The notes beneath the pieces are model-generated. The model was not told where the DNA came from and ran no database searches. It saw only the letters and a list, made by a program, of their open reading frames with translations. From Heligmosomoides polygyrus polygyrus (Eukaryota > Nematoda > Chromadorea > Rhabditida > Heligmosomidae): a stretch of DNA of 64,000 nt. The translations under genes were made by a program, and so were the position numbers. Shown here one piece after another: positions 21,290 to 32,320 of this stretch. Where the stretch lies: assembly GCA_947396885.1 (NCBI GenBank), contig OX377202.1:58368034-58432033 (forward strand), in the 5' to 3' direction. The number at the start of each line of letters is the position of its first letter. The stretch's first letter is position 1.

Positions 21290-23389
21290 TGCTGAAGAGC
21301 TGCTGTCCCCTTTATCGGCCATAGCTCTGCTCATCGCAGCACTCGGGTCAGGATACCTGAATTTTCGTATCTCTGAGGAAGAGGCGTTGATGTCCACATG
21401 CAGTGCCTCTGTCGTTAGACCAGCAGTGCAGATTTAACGGCTGTTACTACGATTGCATGTGAACTGGTCCCCGAAAAATTCCGTCACGCGCGAGCGGCGA
21501 GAGTCAGATGAGCAGAGTGAGTCTCCAGATTGGGCTAGGGAAGGGACTCCGGGGTGTGGCGAACAGGGAGGCGTGGAGTGCACGAGACGACGCGACGAAA
21601 AACCGCGCGCACTTGCCAAGCGGACCAGTTTCCGGCAACGTTACTCTACAGTCGTTAATGCCTCCTCGTTGAATTCTTTCTATTCTATTGATCTGTAAAA
21701 TCGAAATGCAGGCTATCTCAAAAATGTGCACATTGTTTGAAGTGAAAGAACTTCGATGGGAGCGCAGCCTGAGGAAGCTGAAGAATTATGAAGGCACTCG
21801 AAAGTAGGAAAAAAAGAAAAGTAGAAAAAATGAAAATAGGAAATTTGTTTCATGTGTGAAGATTGCGCAACGCAACCGTTGAAAGCTTCAGATTTTGCTC
21901 TTAATCGACTGTGTGTGAGGTAAATGCTTCCTACAATTTGGTCATTAACTGAACATATTGATCTCCTGTGCTACTGTCCGAATTTCAAACTGAATTACCA
22001 TACACCACAACCTCTTGAGAATTGGTACTGGAGAACATACGAGAGTGTGCAAAACCACATTGGACCATATCTTTGTTGTCCGTATGACTTTCGCTAAGAT
22101 TAATGGCAAGAGAGGAAGGGAAGAAGAATAGGTGCGACATGTGGGTGTTATGTCAGGTCGCGGAGTACAAGGAATTTTTTTCCCCAAATTGCTAGTTGCG
22201 CAGCATCTTATCAACAAGGACCTACAAGCGCTCATCTCTGCCTTTCGTCTTCCGCTACGGAACTCGCTCCTATAGTTGTATTAGTATTAGCCACCCTTAC
22301 GAACTGAGGTGTCTTGGTGGCGTAGTTGGAGCTTGAAATGAGGTGTGAAACATCGATGTGCTCATACGTAGTATTAGGGAATTGAGGTTTAGCTCGTTCT
22401 GAAGGTTGTTTCTACATTTTCAACTGCGTCTGCATCCAAAAATTTGGGAGTGTGCACCACGCAATCTTGGCATACTGCAGCATTCGATGTTTTCATTTTT
22501 TGCTCCACCACTTCAATCCTGATAGTACTCTCATGGTCACTGCCAACAGAATTATGCATCTTTGGTCAGTTCTCGTGCCGGTGCTGTGCTTGACAGTGTC
22601 AGTTCTGCAACGGGTTGCGCTGTGTTCCAATTCAGTTTCAACTCTAATAGTAGAAGTCAGCTTACGGCAGCCCTGTGACAAGCATTTTGCCCATTTACAA
22701 TTAATACCGTCTAAAATTTCCGCATTTTCAAATAATGGAGTGCCTGACAATTATATAAACACCTTATCCTTCTTCAGCAGCTCCAAACCAAAAAAATAGA
22801 GGTGCCGTGATATGCATAGCTCTCGTCGTCAAGGTCCACGGGTCATTTCGACTTCTGGGTGCTCTTTAGGCTGTGAGCACTCCAAAGAAGGCAATACTGA
22901 TGTTCTCTCCCAGGCTCTCCCACTGTCAGGGTTTGTGCAAACCTAAGACCGTAGGAGAAGTCATTCCGGAGGGTGTGTGCGAAATGTAAGGCTGATCAAG
23001 AGAAAGAGGACGCATTAGCTAGAAGCTTCGAAAGAAAAAAGAAGGAAGATCGTGCGCTCACCACGTTTGGGAACTTTGAATAAACCAGAGCTTAAAAACT
23101 CATCCATCGACTCCTGGCGTATTCTGTATTGTAGATGATCTCTGCTGCAGGAGACCCCTGCCCATTAGCGATGCAACAGGAGCGGCGTCCTGCCCCTTTT
23201 GAGGCTGTGATTGTTGAGATGCTGAGATTGGAACAGCTCCTTTGGTTTTCTCCCTTTTTTCTTTGATTTAGCTGCTATGAGGCGCTGTGATCGCTATCAC
23301 AAGGCTCTTTCTGAAATCTGAATCATTAAAGGCAACATTCTTGCCCTCAGAAAAAGGTAGGGGTCGGCGTTCATGAAATTTTTTTGGGA
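21290..23389. other. no recognised gene
   Basis: 2.1 kb with short open frames only. 21529-21560 (ATTGGGCTAGGGAAGGGACT and following) resembles the inner arms of the foldback at 45731-45821. No coding bias or RNA gene seen elsewhere. Confidence 0.3.
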
Positions 23390-23625
23390 TGGAATACGTA
23401 GGTATTCTGCTTCTATGCGACATCGTGGATATGAGTGTTCACCCAAACAGTGACTGCGGTGGCCTGTCGATGAACGCGACAGCGTATGATCCTTCCAGGA
23501 CACGCTCGGTGCCAAGTCACAAACTCTGAGAGGATGAGCTGCCTGGGTGGGATCCGAACCTAGAATCGACTCAACTGCTCGCGGGGCTGATAGCTCCTCA
23601 GCCCACACAACTCCGCTCTGGTCTT
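23390..23625 (-). repeat. S2 tRNA-derived SINE (minus strand)
   Basis: The reverse complement starts with a tRNA-like head (GTGGGCTGAGGAGCTATCAG, then box B GGTTCGGATCCC) and continues with the S2 body: CTTGGCACCGAGCGTGTC, CTGGAAGGATCATACGCTG, TTCATCGACAGGCCACCGC. The body matches the copies at 42551-42857 and 53567-53720. The 3' tail repeat is not visible in this copy. Confidence 0.62.
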
Positions 23626-23727
23626 TGCCATTTCATTTCCCTATGTAATTAGATGTTTTGTTTTCAACCGCACTAGTACTTGAACTTGAATACCCGTCTA
23701 TGGATGCATGACGCATCTAACCTGTTG

Positions 23728-24450
23728 GAAATATTCGAGAGAGTTTAATACGTATTGTGTCTTCTTTGCCAAAGAGGTTGTTAGGTGGAATATTTATTTT
23801 GGCCTGACGTTTCGACCCTGTCGTCGTCTTCGGAGGCCCAGAATTCCACCGCTGGCGAGTAGCGATTGAGCTACCACCCAAAGGGCCTCCGAAGACGAAC
23901 AGGGTCGAAACTTCTTCTTATTCTTCAGCGTTTGTCCCGCTTAGCAGCGGGGTCCGCTCTTCTGGTATGATGACGCCACTTCGCACGATCAAACGCTTGA
24001 TCGGGGTGGAAACCAGCTTCCTTTAAGTCCACGTGCAACGTATCAAGCCAGCGTTGCCTAGGTCGTCCTTTAGGCCGTTTTCCGGGCACATCTATGCTGA
24101 GGCCAATCTTCCGAACGGTGTCGCCGTCCGCACGAAGAACATGGCCATACCACCGTAGGCGAGCTTCACGTAACTTGTCAGCAATTGGAGCGACGCCAAA
24201 CCTTTGACGTACGGAGACATTGCGAACATGATCCAAACGCGTGACACCAGCCGTCCAGCGCAGCATTTTCGTCTCCATCACGCTGAGGCGGCTCTCAACT
24301 TCCTTCGGACGACAGGGTCGAAACGTCAGGCCAAAATAAATATTCCACCTAACAACCTCTTTGGCAAAGAAGACACAATACGTATTAAACGACAATGCCG
24401 AGGATTCAAGATGAGAGAACTTGGAGTTTACATTCGAGAGAGTGTTGTTG
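23728..24450. repeat. palindromic Penelope-type tail, split by RTE-B
   Basis: 23728-23855 (ATACGTATTGTGTCTTCTTT, TTATTTTGGCCTGACGTTTC, GTCGTCGTCTTCGGAGGCC) is followed, after about 25 bases, by its own reverse complement (23885-23911 and 24312-24440). The two halves are interrupted by an RTE-B insertion at 23912-24311. The same sequence forms the outer parts of the Penelope-like element at 32735-37085. It is a tail-to-tail or solo inverted terminal repeat without RT. Confidence 0.7.
23912..24311 (-). mobile_element. RTE-B LINE, 5'-truncated, with 13-bp target duplication
   Basis: The minus strand encodes the RTE C-terminal domain: MLRWTAGVTRLDHVRN, FGVAPIADKLREARLRWYGH, KRPKGRPRQRWLDTLH, DQAFDRAKWRHHTRRADP, ending KRDKR stop at about 23936. 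The 3' end carries a (GAA)-type tail (TTCTTCTTATTCTTC on the plus strand). The direct repeat ACAGGGTCGAAAC at 23899-23911 and 24312-24324 brackets it. 5' truncation and the exact duplication are the signature of target-primed insertion. The reading frame is intact through the fragment, which suggests a fairly recent insertion. Confidence 0.85.
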
Positions 24451-25060
24451 CGGAGACGTTTGAATGGCTTCCTCATCGCATCCTATCCCATGTTGGTGGC
24501 TTTTCACCATCGCCGCCTTGTGAGGCTCGGGGCCTCGATCGCCTCCTTCCTTCTTTCATCAAAAGTTTGCCATCAAATCCCATGTTGCTGGCCGTCTGTG
24601 TTCCATTAATGGAGTGCAGAGAAACTGCGAAGGCTGTTTCGGATGTCTCGTTCCCTATCTTCATATAATGCCATACGACTGATTTCTCAATCGGGTGGCT
24701 TCGGTCGGATGTCCATCTAGTTGGTATGTATTCTTCATGTGGAGTTCGAAGGTGCCCAAGCTTCATTTATACAAAAGGGAGACGACAGAAAATGAAAAAA
24801 CGCAACAGGAACACCCACACGCTAAGAACGACAAAGACTAGCATTCAGTGGAAAGCCAATGCGAATCTATTCTAAGGCGCGTCGGGTTCAATGTGCATGC
24901 AGCCTTGACGGCTCCCATTTCGGTTATGCTGAAGCTTCAAGAAGCATTCTAGAAGTTTGCCAGACAACCTCGCTGTGAATTCATATATGGAGGGCCACTG
25001 CTTAAAATCCTTTGGAATTGCATGCACTAAAATGTCTGATCTGATATCCGACGTCACATC
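24451..25060. other. no recognised gene
   Basis: Open frames on both strands (up to about 154 codons on the plus strand overlapping the Penelope tail) have no recognisable domain. It follows a segment shared with 37125-37165 (AAGATGAGAGAACTT), so part may be Penelope-related. Confidence 0.25.
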
Positions 25061-25490
25061 TGACAAGGAAAGGTTCCCAACTCATGGTGAGCTTTTGCGA
25101 TGCTATTTTGACAGAATGTAGGACCCTCTGAGTGGAGTTCAGAACCACAGTTAGATTTTGCTGAACGCTTCTTTAAAGACCTGAAAAGGAGGTCTGAAGG
25201 CGTGCGCGCAACTATTATCCACCCATACGACACCCAACGAGATGTGCCTCGGTGGCGCAGCCGGTAACACTGCCGCCTCGTAGAAGCATACCGTCGGACT
25301 TTTCAGTTCGAGTCCGAGTACAGCCGTTATTCTTGCACATATTAGTTTATTGTTATTTACTACGCTTTCTCTTGATCACAGGAGGCAATTTTAGACCATC
25401 AATGCTTACAGCCAACCAAGGATGTCTATTAGCTCCTTCATATGCGGTAGTTTTTCAACTATTCATATTTGCACCATATCATTTCTCTGG
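25061..25490 (+). repeat. S3 tRNA-like repeat, left arm
   Basis: Begins GACAAGGAAAGGTTCCCAAC, continues to CCTCGGTGGCGCAGCCGGTA (tRNA D-arm/box A) and CAGTTCGAGTCCGAG (T-arm/box B) at about 25250-25320, then an AT-richer tail. It is matched in inverse over its length by 26195-26620. The start resembles the S1 head (GACAAGGGAAGGGT). The tRNA-like part has a good box A and box B, but I cannot pair a full acceptor stem. Confidence 0.68.
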
Positions 25491-26194
25491 GAATGAAATA
25501 AGTTTTATATATTATTATAAATATTATTCAATTAAAAGCCTTATATTTATTGTTTCCCTTTTAGTCAACGGCTAGGGTAGAAAACTATGAAACAAGTAAA
25601 ACACAAGCGCTTGTCACACCAGCAACACCTTACAGAAGCCAGTGAGGAACAATCTTTTCCCTGGAAAGGAAGGGCCACTTCTTCTTCGTTGACCGCGTAA
25701 TCTGTGGGTGTAGAGAAGAGTCCCGAGTGAACATCAACGTAACCAGCTGCCACCCACGCGTGTGACAGTCAGGGCCGAAACACCGGAGCGCAGAACTGTC
25801 GGTGGGCTGGCTTATAATCTGCAATCAAAAGAAAAGTCACGGGTGGAACCCTTTTGTATGATATTTTATCCCAGTTACCTACTTTCTATAAACCATCTCG
25901 GCTGTATGTAACATATTCTGGATGGCCTCTAACCTGCTACCTCTAACCTGTACCACCTCTTTTTCCTGACAGTCGATATATCTCCATAAATGGCGTCCAG
26001 GAGGAGTCCTTTTATGGCATCCGCAGCCGCAGTCTCTCTCTTGTCGGAGAAGTGAAATCCGGTGTGAAGGTGGAAACTAGTTGGCCGACAACACGTTCAG
26101 ATGAGAACGACATTATTAGTGTACTTATGCACCGATATGGCCTAGGTTCATGATGCTCAGCAGTAAGATGAGCGTATTTGTCTGCTATAACAGT
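25491..26194. other. spacer between S3 arms, no gene
   Basis: AT-rich start (TTATATATTATTATAAATAT), then mixed sequence with short open frames. Includes a stretch GGGCCGAAACACCGGAGC (25770-25790). No partner element identified. Confidence 0.3.
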
Positions 26195-26620
26195 ATCGTT
26201 GGTGATACGGTATGATATGGTGGTGGTATGGATATGCATAGTTGAAAAACTAGCACACATGAAGGCGCAAATATGTAGAGAGCCTTGGTTTGTTGTAAGC
26301 ATCGGCGGTCTAAAATTGGCTCCCAAGATCGTCGGAAGGTGTAACAACAACGAACTAATACATGCAAGAATAGCGGCAGCGCTCGGACTCCGCCGTTGTG
26401 CTCCTACGAGGCGGCAGTGTTACCGGCTGCGCCACCGAGGCACACCTCGTTGGATGTCGTAGAGGTTGATAATAGTTGCGCACGCGCTTTCAGACCTCCT
26501 TTTCAGGTCTTTAAAAAAGCGATCAGCAAAATCTAACTGTGGTTTTGGACTCCACTCACAGGGCCCTAGATCCTGCCAGAATAGCATCGCAAAAGCTCAC
26601 CATGAGTTGGGAACCTTGTG
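26195..26620 (-). repeat. S3 tRNA-like repeat, right arm
   Basis: The reverse complement reads CACAAGGTTCCCAACTCATG through CCTCGGTGGCGCAGCCGGTA (26430-26450 on the plus strand) to a tail like that of the left arm. Roughly nine in ten bases agree with the left arm where compared by eye. The arms lie tail to tail, 0.7 kb apart. The box B (GGAGTCCGAGC) of this arm is more degraded than that of the left arm. Confidence 0.68.
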
Positions 26621-26859
26621 AGACTCGAAGTGGTGTTACTATCCTTTTTTTTGTAGGTGCAATACAATTCTTGCACAAAAGAAACAACAAAATAAATAAA
26701 ATATAAATAATAATAATAATAAATAAATAAAATAAGCTGAGAAAAACAACTACAAAGAAAAACTCAACATGGCCCTGGACAACAGCATAGCTTGTAATAA
26801 GCAAAACGAGATAACACGTTAAAAAAGAAGACAATTATCGTTGCATAATACCTTCTAAA
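26621..26859. other. AT-rich low-complexity sequence
   Basis: 26690-26740 is an A/T simple repeat (AATAAATAA, ATAATAATA). No gene. Confidence 0.5.
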
Positions 26860-27950
26860 AATGAACAAACCAACTATGTCAGGAAACCCTAGAGGATACT
26901 CCAGCAGTAACCAGTTTCTTGAAAGCCGATAAAGGCAACGGTAAAATGTTACGACTAAGCAGTTTGTTAAAATCAATAAGCACTCGATTAGGAAAGCATT
27001 TGAGCCTGATCTGAGTTCTAGAGACCGAAGCCATAAGTTTAACCTTGGAACCTCTCGCTACAGAGCTTCTTAACGTGAACATATTATTTGAATTTAGCTC
27101 AGTGCTTCCTGTCAAGATTTTGAAAACCATTAAAGATCATTCCTAATTCGCCTACTCTGCAAACTGGGTAGTCCTAGTTGCACCCTCCTCTGCTCCATTA
27201 GAAATAAACTGATAGTTCAGACCACTACAGCGCATAACAAGTTTGCGTGTGAAGTTATTCCGAACCCTCTCCAGAAGGGCGATTTCCTTCTTCTTGTACG
27301 GGGAAAAAACTGTTTTGTCACCCACAACAATGCGTCTACATAAGTTTTATGCGCCTTGACAAGTGTTTGAGAGTTTTTTCTGCGAAGCGCCTTCAAGAGA
27401 TTGTAAATTCTAAAATTCGCCCTTTGAAACCAAATTTCTACAGTGCTTTGCGAAACACAATGCATCATTAATTAGAAAACCTAGATCCTTCACTTCTCTG
27501 CCCCACTTAAGTTGAATTCCTTCTAAACTGTATTCTACTTGGGAACTGTCTAAATTTGCATTTTTGCCTATTCGAAGAACTACCATCTTTTCTGCTGCAA
27601 GGGGCATTTCCAAGTCACTGACCACTCATCTACAGCTTCAATAGCTGATTGAACTTCAAGCATGTCCTCAGGATTCTTAATGGTCTTATATATTCGCACA
27701 TCATCTGCATACATCTGCATGGTTACACGAAGTCGGGAAATTTTCTCCGTTAGATCAAATGCATATATCAGAAGCAAAAGCGGAGAAAGAACTCCTCCTT
27801 GGAGGACCCCATTAACCGCTTCTCGGGCAGAACAAAAACTACCGCCGATTCTTACATAATATTGGCGACCTGCAAGAAAATTGCGTATACAGTTAATTAG
27901 CCTGAGGTGTATGCCGATATCCTATGAATCTCATCACTGTAAATTCAAAG
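26860..27950 (-). pseudogene. CR1-like LINE fragment (antisense)
   Basis: Down the minus strand: GVLSPLLLLIYAFDLTEKIS, LRVTMQMYADDVRIYKTIKN (the catalytic YADD at about 27700), SAIEAVDEWSVTWKCPLQ, QLKWGREVKDLGFLINDAL, FQRANFRIYNLLKALRRK and FFPRTRRRKSPFWRGFGITS, then SSVARGSKVKLMASVSRTQI. This is RT blocks 4-7 and the post-RT region in CR1 order, spread over four frames. Some stops and shifts separate them, so it is a pseudogene. It differs clearly from the CR1 at 63117-64000 in sequence. Confidence 0.78.
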
Positions 27951-28044
27951 AAATCACCTGGTTCACTTCCTCGCCTTTCTAGAACCCTCTGTCATTTCGT
28001 TCTCTCCAAAATCCCAAGAGCCGGAAACACACTCCGAACGACCA

Positions 28045-28551
28045 TCAGGTGAGCTGCTTCACCATCACTGTAGATGTCCTTGATGGACCACTATCCATCG
28101 CTTCGACCCGCTCGCAGTAACAGTTCCTTACTAACGCTAAGCTTTGCTTGTTCCGTAAACTCTGTATAGTTCGTCCTGGTACTAAAAAGCTACATCTAAA
28201 TGTAAGAAATTCGTCCGGTCGTACTAACAGAGATGTGAAAGCACCCCACATGTGTATCAAACGCCCCTGAAAAAATCGAACCGGTCGAAACCAAAGGCCA
28301 TCTGGAAATAAAAGATCCACCGTAAGACCTCGAGAGGCACAAAAGCTTTTGCAAACAGCAGTTAGTCCAAATACCGTAGTTCTATGAAGAAAGACTACTA
28401 AGAAAATTATCGTCTCGAACAGTGGTCGAGCAAGTGGTGGAAATTGAGGGGAAGGCCTCTCTATAGAGAGTAAGGCTTGTAGCTCTTCGTCATTCCAAAA
28501 ACGCGCTCGCTGCCACATCTTGAAATTTTGAAGAACGATAAGTGTGCTCAT
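28045..28551 (-). CDS. unassigned 168-codon open frame
   Basis: One uninterrupted frame starting MSTLIVLQNFKMWQRARFWN. It has no signal peptide that I would trust, no recognised domain and no coding-type third-position bias. It lies just upstream, on the same strand, of the CR1 fragment, so it could be drifted CR1 sequence. It may equally be chance. I give it only because of its length. Confidence 0.12.
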   Translation of the reverse strand: MSTLIVLQNFKMWQRARFWNDEELQALLSIERPSPQFPPLARPLFETIIFLVVFLHRTTVFGLTAVCKSFCASRGLTVDLLFPDGLWFRPVRFFQGRLIHMWGAFTSLLVRPDEFLTFRCSFLVPGRTIQSLRNKQSLALVRNCYCERVEAMDSGPSRTSTVMVKQLT

Positions 28552-28989
28552 AAAGCAACAGAAACTGGAACGTTGTAGACGACTGAAAGAAAACCAATTG
28601 CAATTCGCTCAGTATTGATTTCATCCCACAAAGGAGAGATGGATGGTCCACGTTTCTTTCAGCTGGGCTGGTAGAAGCGAGTTCTGCTCACAAAGATCTT
28701 CATGGTCGTCTTCCGATATGTTCTTCCTCCCGCTGGTTACTGCCGTTCTGGACACCTCTTCCGGCTGAAGACCTCTTGCAGCTGTCTTCATCTGCAGTTC
28801 AATGTGGGTGTATTTGGCCACAGGCTGAAGATTACGTGGCTGTGTGTAAACGCCTGGAATAGGATTGGATAATGACGAGGACAATAACACGAAATCGTCA
28901 CGAAGCTAATACTATTGACAGCGGTATTCACGCCCACTTCTAGCCCTCTGCTTCCGCATTGGTCATACGGCTCCCCTGCCACTCTAAAA

Positions 28990-29198
28990 GGTGTTCCTCT
29001 TCCCTTTCTCCTATCACCAAGTACCTTCGCCTTCTTTACCCAGATTCTTCGCATTTCATGCTCTCCTTTCTCCGTCCACTCGGTTCCTTCTCTTTCTCTC
29101 TTTCCCCTTATCCGTAACTTATTAGCCACCCTTCTTGCGGACGCACTCACTGACCTCCTGATATCTCTGTTCACACGTCGTGCAAGTTTCCTTCGCAC
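28990..29198 (-). pseudogene. Tc1/mariner-type transposase scrap
   Basis: The minus strand encodes RRKLARRVNRDIRRSVSASA then RRVANKLRIRG, which resembles the second helix-turn-helix stretch near the N-terminus of some nematode mariner-family transposases (pattern RRSVSASARRVANKL from family knowledge). The frame drifts into unrelated basic sequence afterwards, and no DDE catalytic part or terminal repeats follow. Only about 30 residues support the call. Confidence 0.4.
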
Positions 29199-29447
29199 TC
29201 GACTGGCTTGAAGGGCGGAGCAAGGGCACTTCTATTTTCGCCTTTATTCATACATTCCATCATTTGAGGATTAGCAACTAGAAGGTGGAAGTGTGCAAGG
29301 AGGCGTCGATCCCCACTCCAGCCATGTATCCCTGTCGAAATGGGATCATTTTGACAGCGCTCCCAATCATCGCGTTCGATATTTTCCTGTGGTACTCACC
29401 TTACCTTGTGCCCTCAGAATTCGCATACTGCGTAGTCGAAGTCTTAC

Positions 29448-29530
29448 TCGGACTCCTTGTCCAGCACTGAAACTGGAATCTTGTCGTCTACCTTCCTGAC
29501 TTTCTCGAAGCCTTTGCCCATGTAGTCCAT
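29448..29530 (-). CDS. candidate first exon, unidentified host gene
   Basis: On the minus strand an ATG opens MDYMGKGFEKVRKVDDKIPV then SVLDKES and ends at TCCGA|GTAAGAC, a strong consensus splice donor that coincides with loss of the frame. Several codons end in C or G. A stop lies in frame just upstream of the ATG, so the ATG would be the start. I do not recognise the protein. It is short, so chance cannot be excluded. Confidence 0.25.
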
Positions 29531-30379
29531 TGATTACCGGAGTTTTCGCATTCAACATAGTTAAAGAGGAGGGGATCGATTTGAATACCACTGTCAAACA
29601 TGCTACCTGAAAACAGACTATTCCCTGTCGTTATCTCTGAACACAGTATGTCCATATAATACTGTAATAGACGTCAATAGCTGTCGTTATTAGTGTTAAG
29701 GATTTTGGGAAATCATTTCACTTCATATCCAAAACATATGAGAAACGTCGCACTCCTTCCCGATTCGGAAAAGGTTGTTATTTTCCTTTTGGGCTACATG
29801 TTCGTGTGAATGGGCGTGTACTTATAGCTAATTTACGGATTCACAGCACTCAAGTTACCTAACGTAAGCAAAAACGGTTTAATGTGAGCAGCAACTCTCT
29901 CATTAGCATTCTATCCATTATCCATTAGCCCTAAACGCCAGTGCCCTAACGCCTGTGTATCCAACTGTTGACGTTCCACTTTGTACCGCTGCTTCTTGAA
30001 CAGCTGATTTTTTATTCAGAGCTCCTGCAAAACAGCTCTCCAAGTCTCTCTCGCTGGTGGCGAAGTAGATGAGAATTGATTAACGAGACCTCAGGATGTC
30101 TGCCTGTTGTTGAGCCGCAAGGTCCAATCGTGCCCAGGTAGGAGAGGCAGGGCAGATGGGAGGCGTTGATGGCAGTGGGTGGAGGGAGGGGGATAGCACC
30201 CGACGGGCCCCCGCTGCTCCCTGTCCGAGCTCTTGGATGATATCCGACCACCGCAAATTAGCATCGCAAACTCGCTGCTCTGCTCTTTCCCAGCACATCG
30301 CGTTAGCCGCCCTCGTTTGCACGTCACGCCGTCACGCCACTGCGTTTGCGGCAACGAACAAGTCTGTTATTTTCCAGAG

Positions 30380-30601
30380 ATGGACAATGAGGAGGACGCG
30401 ACGTGCTACATGGTCGAGGAGAAGGCATTCGAGTACGACTACGACGAGGGCTTCGACTGGGAGAACATGACGGTCGCTCAGTGCAACTGCTCGCACCCCC
30501 TCCACAAATTCCTCGAGGCATGCGACCCTTTGTCTCGATTTAATCTGATTATGAAAAGGAGGCCGTTGGAGTCAGCTGGACCCGAGCGCTCTCCTCGATG
30601 A
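30380..30601 (+). CDS. candidate host exon encoding an acidic, Cys-containing peptide
   Basis: TTATTTTCCAG directly precedes AGATGGAC, a good nematode-like splice acceptor. The frame reads MDNEEDATCYMVEEKAFEYD then YDEGFDWENMTVAQCNCSHP and LHKFLEACDPLSRFNLIMKR, stop at 30599-30601. Third codon positions are strongly C/G (GAG GAG GAC GCG ACG TGC TAC) up to about 30528, a contrast with neighbours. NMT and NCS are potential N-glycosylation sites, which would fit an exported or extracellular segment. I recognise no family. The frame may end earlier at an unclear donor. This is the best host-coding candidate in the window. Confidence 0.4.
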   Translation: MDNEEDATCYMVEEKAFEYDYDEGFDWENMTVAQCNCSHPLHKFLEACDPLSRFNLIMKRRPLESAGPERSPR

Positions 30602-32029
30602 GGCCAATCACACAGCCGCGCATGGCAGCAGAGACTTCTTCTTGAGTAGGCAGTGAGAGTGTCTCGCCCATGGGAAGATATTGAGGGTTTTTCGCGCTTC
30701 CTTCCCACAGGAAATTCAGTTTCAATTTCTATTCTATGCATGTCTAGCTTATGTCACTCGACGCCATTCATGGCTGAATTCCCGTGGAAAGACACTCCAA
30801 ATGAGAACTCGAAGCGGTTTCCAGGAACGACTCTAGTTTCTACAATAATAAAAAACTCTCGGCAGAATTCTAGCAGATTTTTCGGAAAGATTAGCCCTGC
30901 TCGACTTGTTGCCGATCAGGATCGTTCAGGGAAGATACTGATTTTGAATCTGTGGGATGCAGCCCACTGTGCGGTTTCCGTCATCAGTGGCCTTTTCGAA
31001 GACTTGTGGCACTGCAGCTCTCGGCGACACAGACACGAATCATACATATGTTACCAATAGGAGCTGGACCAGGGGCCAGCCCCTATTGGTGAGCAACTGG
31101 AGAAGCTCAGGTGAGCAACTGGAAAGGGCTGAGTGCATAGCAGTCTCCACCTTGCTCACCTACCTGACCTCTTCCCGAACTTCCTCTTGACGTGGGACGC
31201 CCTTTAAAATGTGCGCTTAGGTCATTCATTAGGGACAAGGTTCTCCGAAGATTATTAGAGGCGTTCAGCTCCTAACCCTCGGTCCATGATTTTGTTCCAC
31301 TTCAAGGTCGTGCGCGTCCTCCATGTTTCTCGAGGCTTGAAAGAATTTGATACATTTTCACGTCAAAATCTATTGACGCTTTTGTAATCGAAATGGACAT
31401 CTTCCAAATCGAAACGGCCTTTCTACAGATTAAACTAAAAACTCTCGAACACGGTTAGAATAACTTGTTGTTCAGGGAAAATTTATTATAACCTTTTTAA
31501 TGCTTTTTAATTCACTTGCCCCGATTAATGTCAACACTGTTTCAATTTTTACAGAAAAATATATTTTCTAAGAACATTAACGAATTAGCTTTTGTTTTAA
31601 AGGGCAGAAAAGCAGCAATCTTTTAGTATCATTACTATAATGTTGATCCCACCCAGGGAGTTTACCGACCAGCTGCCAGAGGAGTGGAAAGCAAATAACA
31701 CCCATCATAGGATTGCGCTCTGTACGGGTCTACCCACGTATACCCTTCATTTTCCCATTCCAGCCTCACTTCGTTTTTGCGTCTCTCCATTTTTTGCACT
31801 ACCGCTTACCTCCACCTCACCCTATTTGCATCTGTTGCCATCTATGCGCATCCAATCATGGCAGTCAAGCACGTGCCACAGACTCCAACTCAGCTGCAGC
31901 AGCCTTCCTCCAACCTGAGTCTGGATTCAGTAGACGTGCTTCAGACGTCATCCAGACGTCGTCGACGTCGTTCGTTTGCGCGACTAAGATGGCCGACAGG
32001 AAGGCTTCACAACAGTGGAGATGCTTCAA
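30602..32029. other. no recognised gene; one hairpin
   Basis: Short open frames only. The frame at 31858-31950 (MAVKHVPQTPTQLQQPSSNL) is the sole one with protein-like composition. It runs into GACGT/CGTC-rich sequence near 31935-31970. A hairpin is at 31053-31090. Confidence 0.3.
31053..31090. repeat. imperfect hairpin
   Basis: ACCAATAGGAGCTGG at the left is the inverse of CCAGCCCCTATTGGT at the right with one mismatch over 15 bases, loop about 8 bases. The word GGTGAGCAACTGGA then occurs twice, about 25 bases apart (31088 and 31113). Confidence 0.6.
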
Positions 32030-32320
32030 TCAGGCAGTCAACATCGATGGATATTATCGATCTTTTGATTATGATGGCCGCCGCACATTGAAAAGTCGCT
32101 CAGGCAATCAATAGTGAGCGATATTATCGACCATTTGAGTGGTGCTGTCGGTTTGCTCTCACGATCAGGACTGTGGTATCGGAGTCGTGGTTGCGCGAGT
32201 GCGTTGGCCGAAGTAAGTACTTCACAGCCAAGTGGGTTTAGATCAGGCAATCAGTGTCGATCGATATTATCGATCTTTTGAGCGTTGCTAACGAATTTTC
32301 TCCAATTTAACCGATCGGGG
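32030..32320. repeat. degenerate tandem repeat with ATATTATCGA core
   Basis: The unit CAGGCARTCAAY followed by GATATTATCGATCTTTTGA appears at about 32033, 32100 and 32244, with a further partial copy (CAGACAATCAACC) at 32371. The blocks TTATGATGGCCGCCG and TTATGATGACCGACGG also recur. No gene lies here. Confidence 0.5.

Noticed and set aside
25250..25322. functional tRNA gene
   Set aside because: Box A and box B are good but no acceptor stem forms and an inverted second copy exists; it is part of a repeat.
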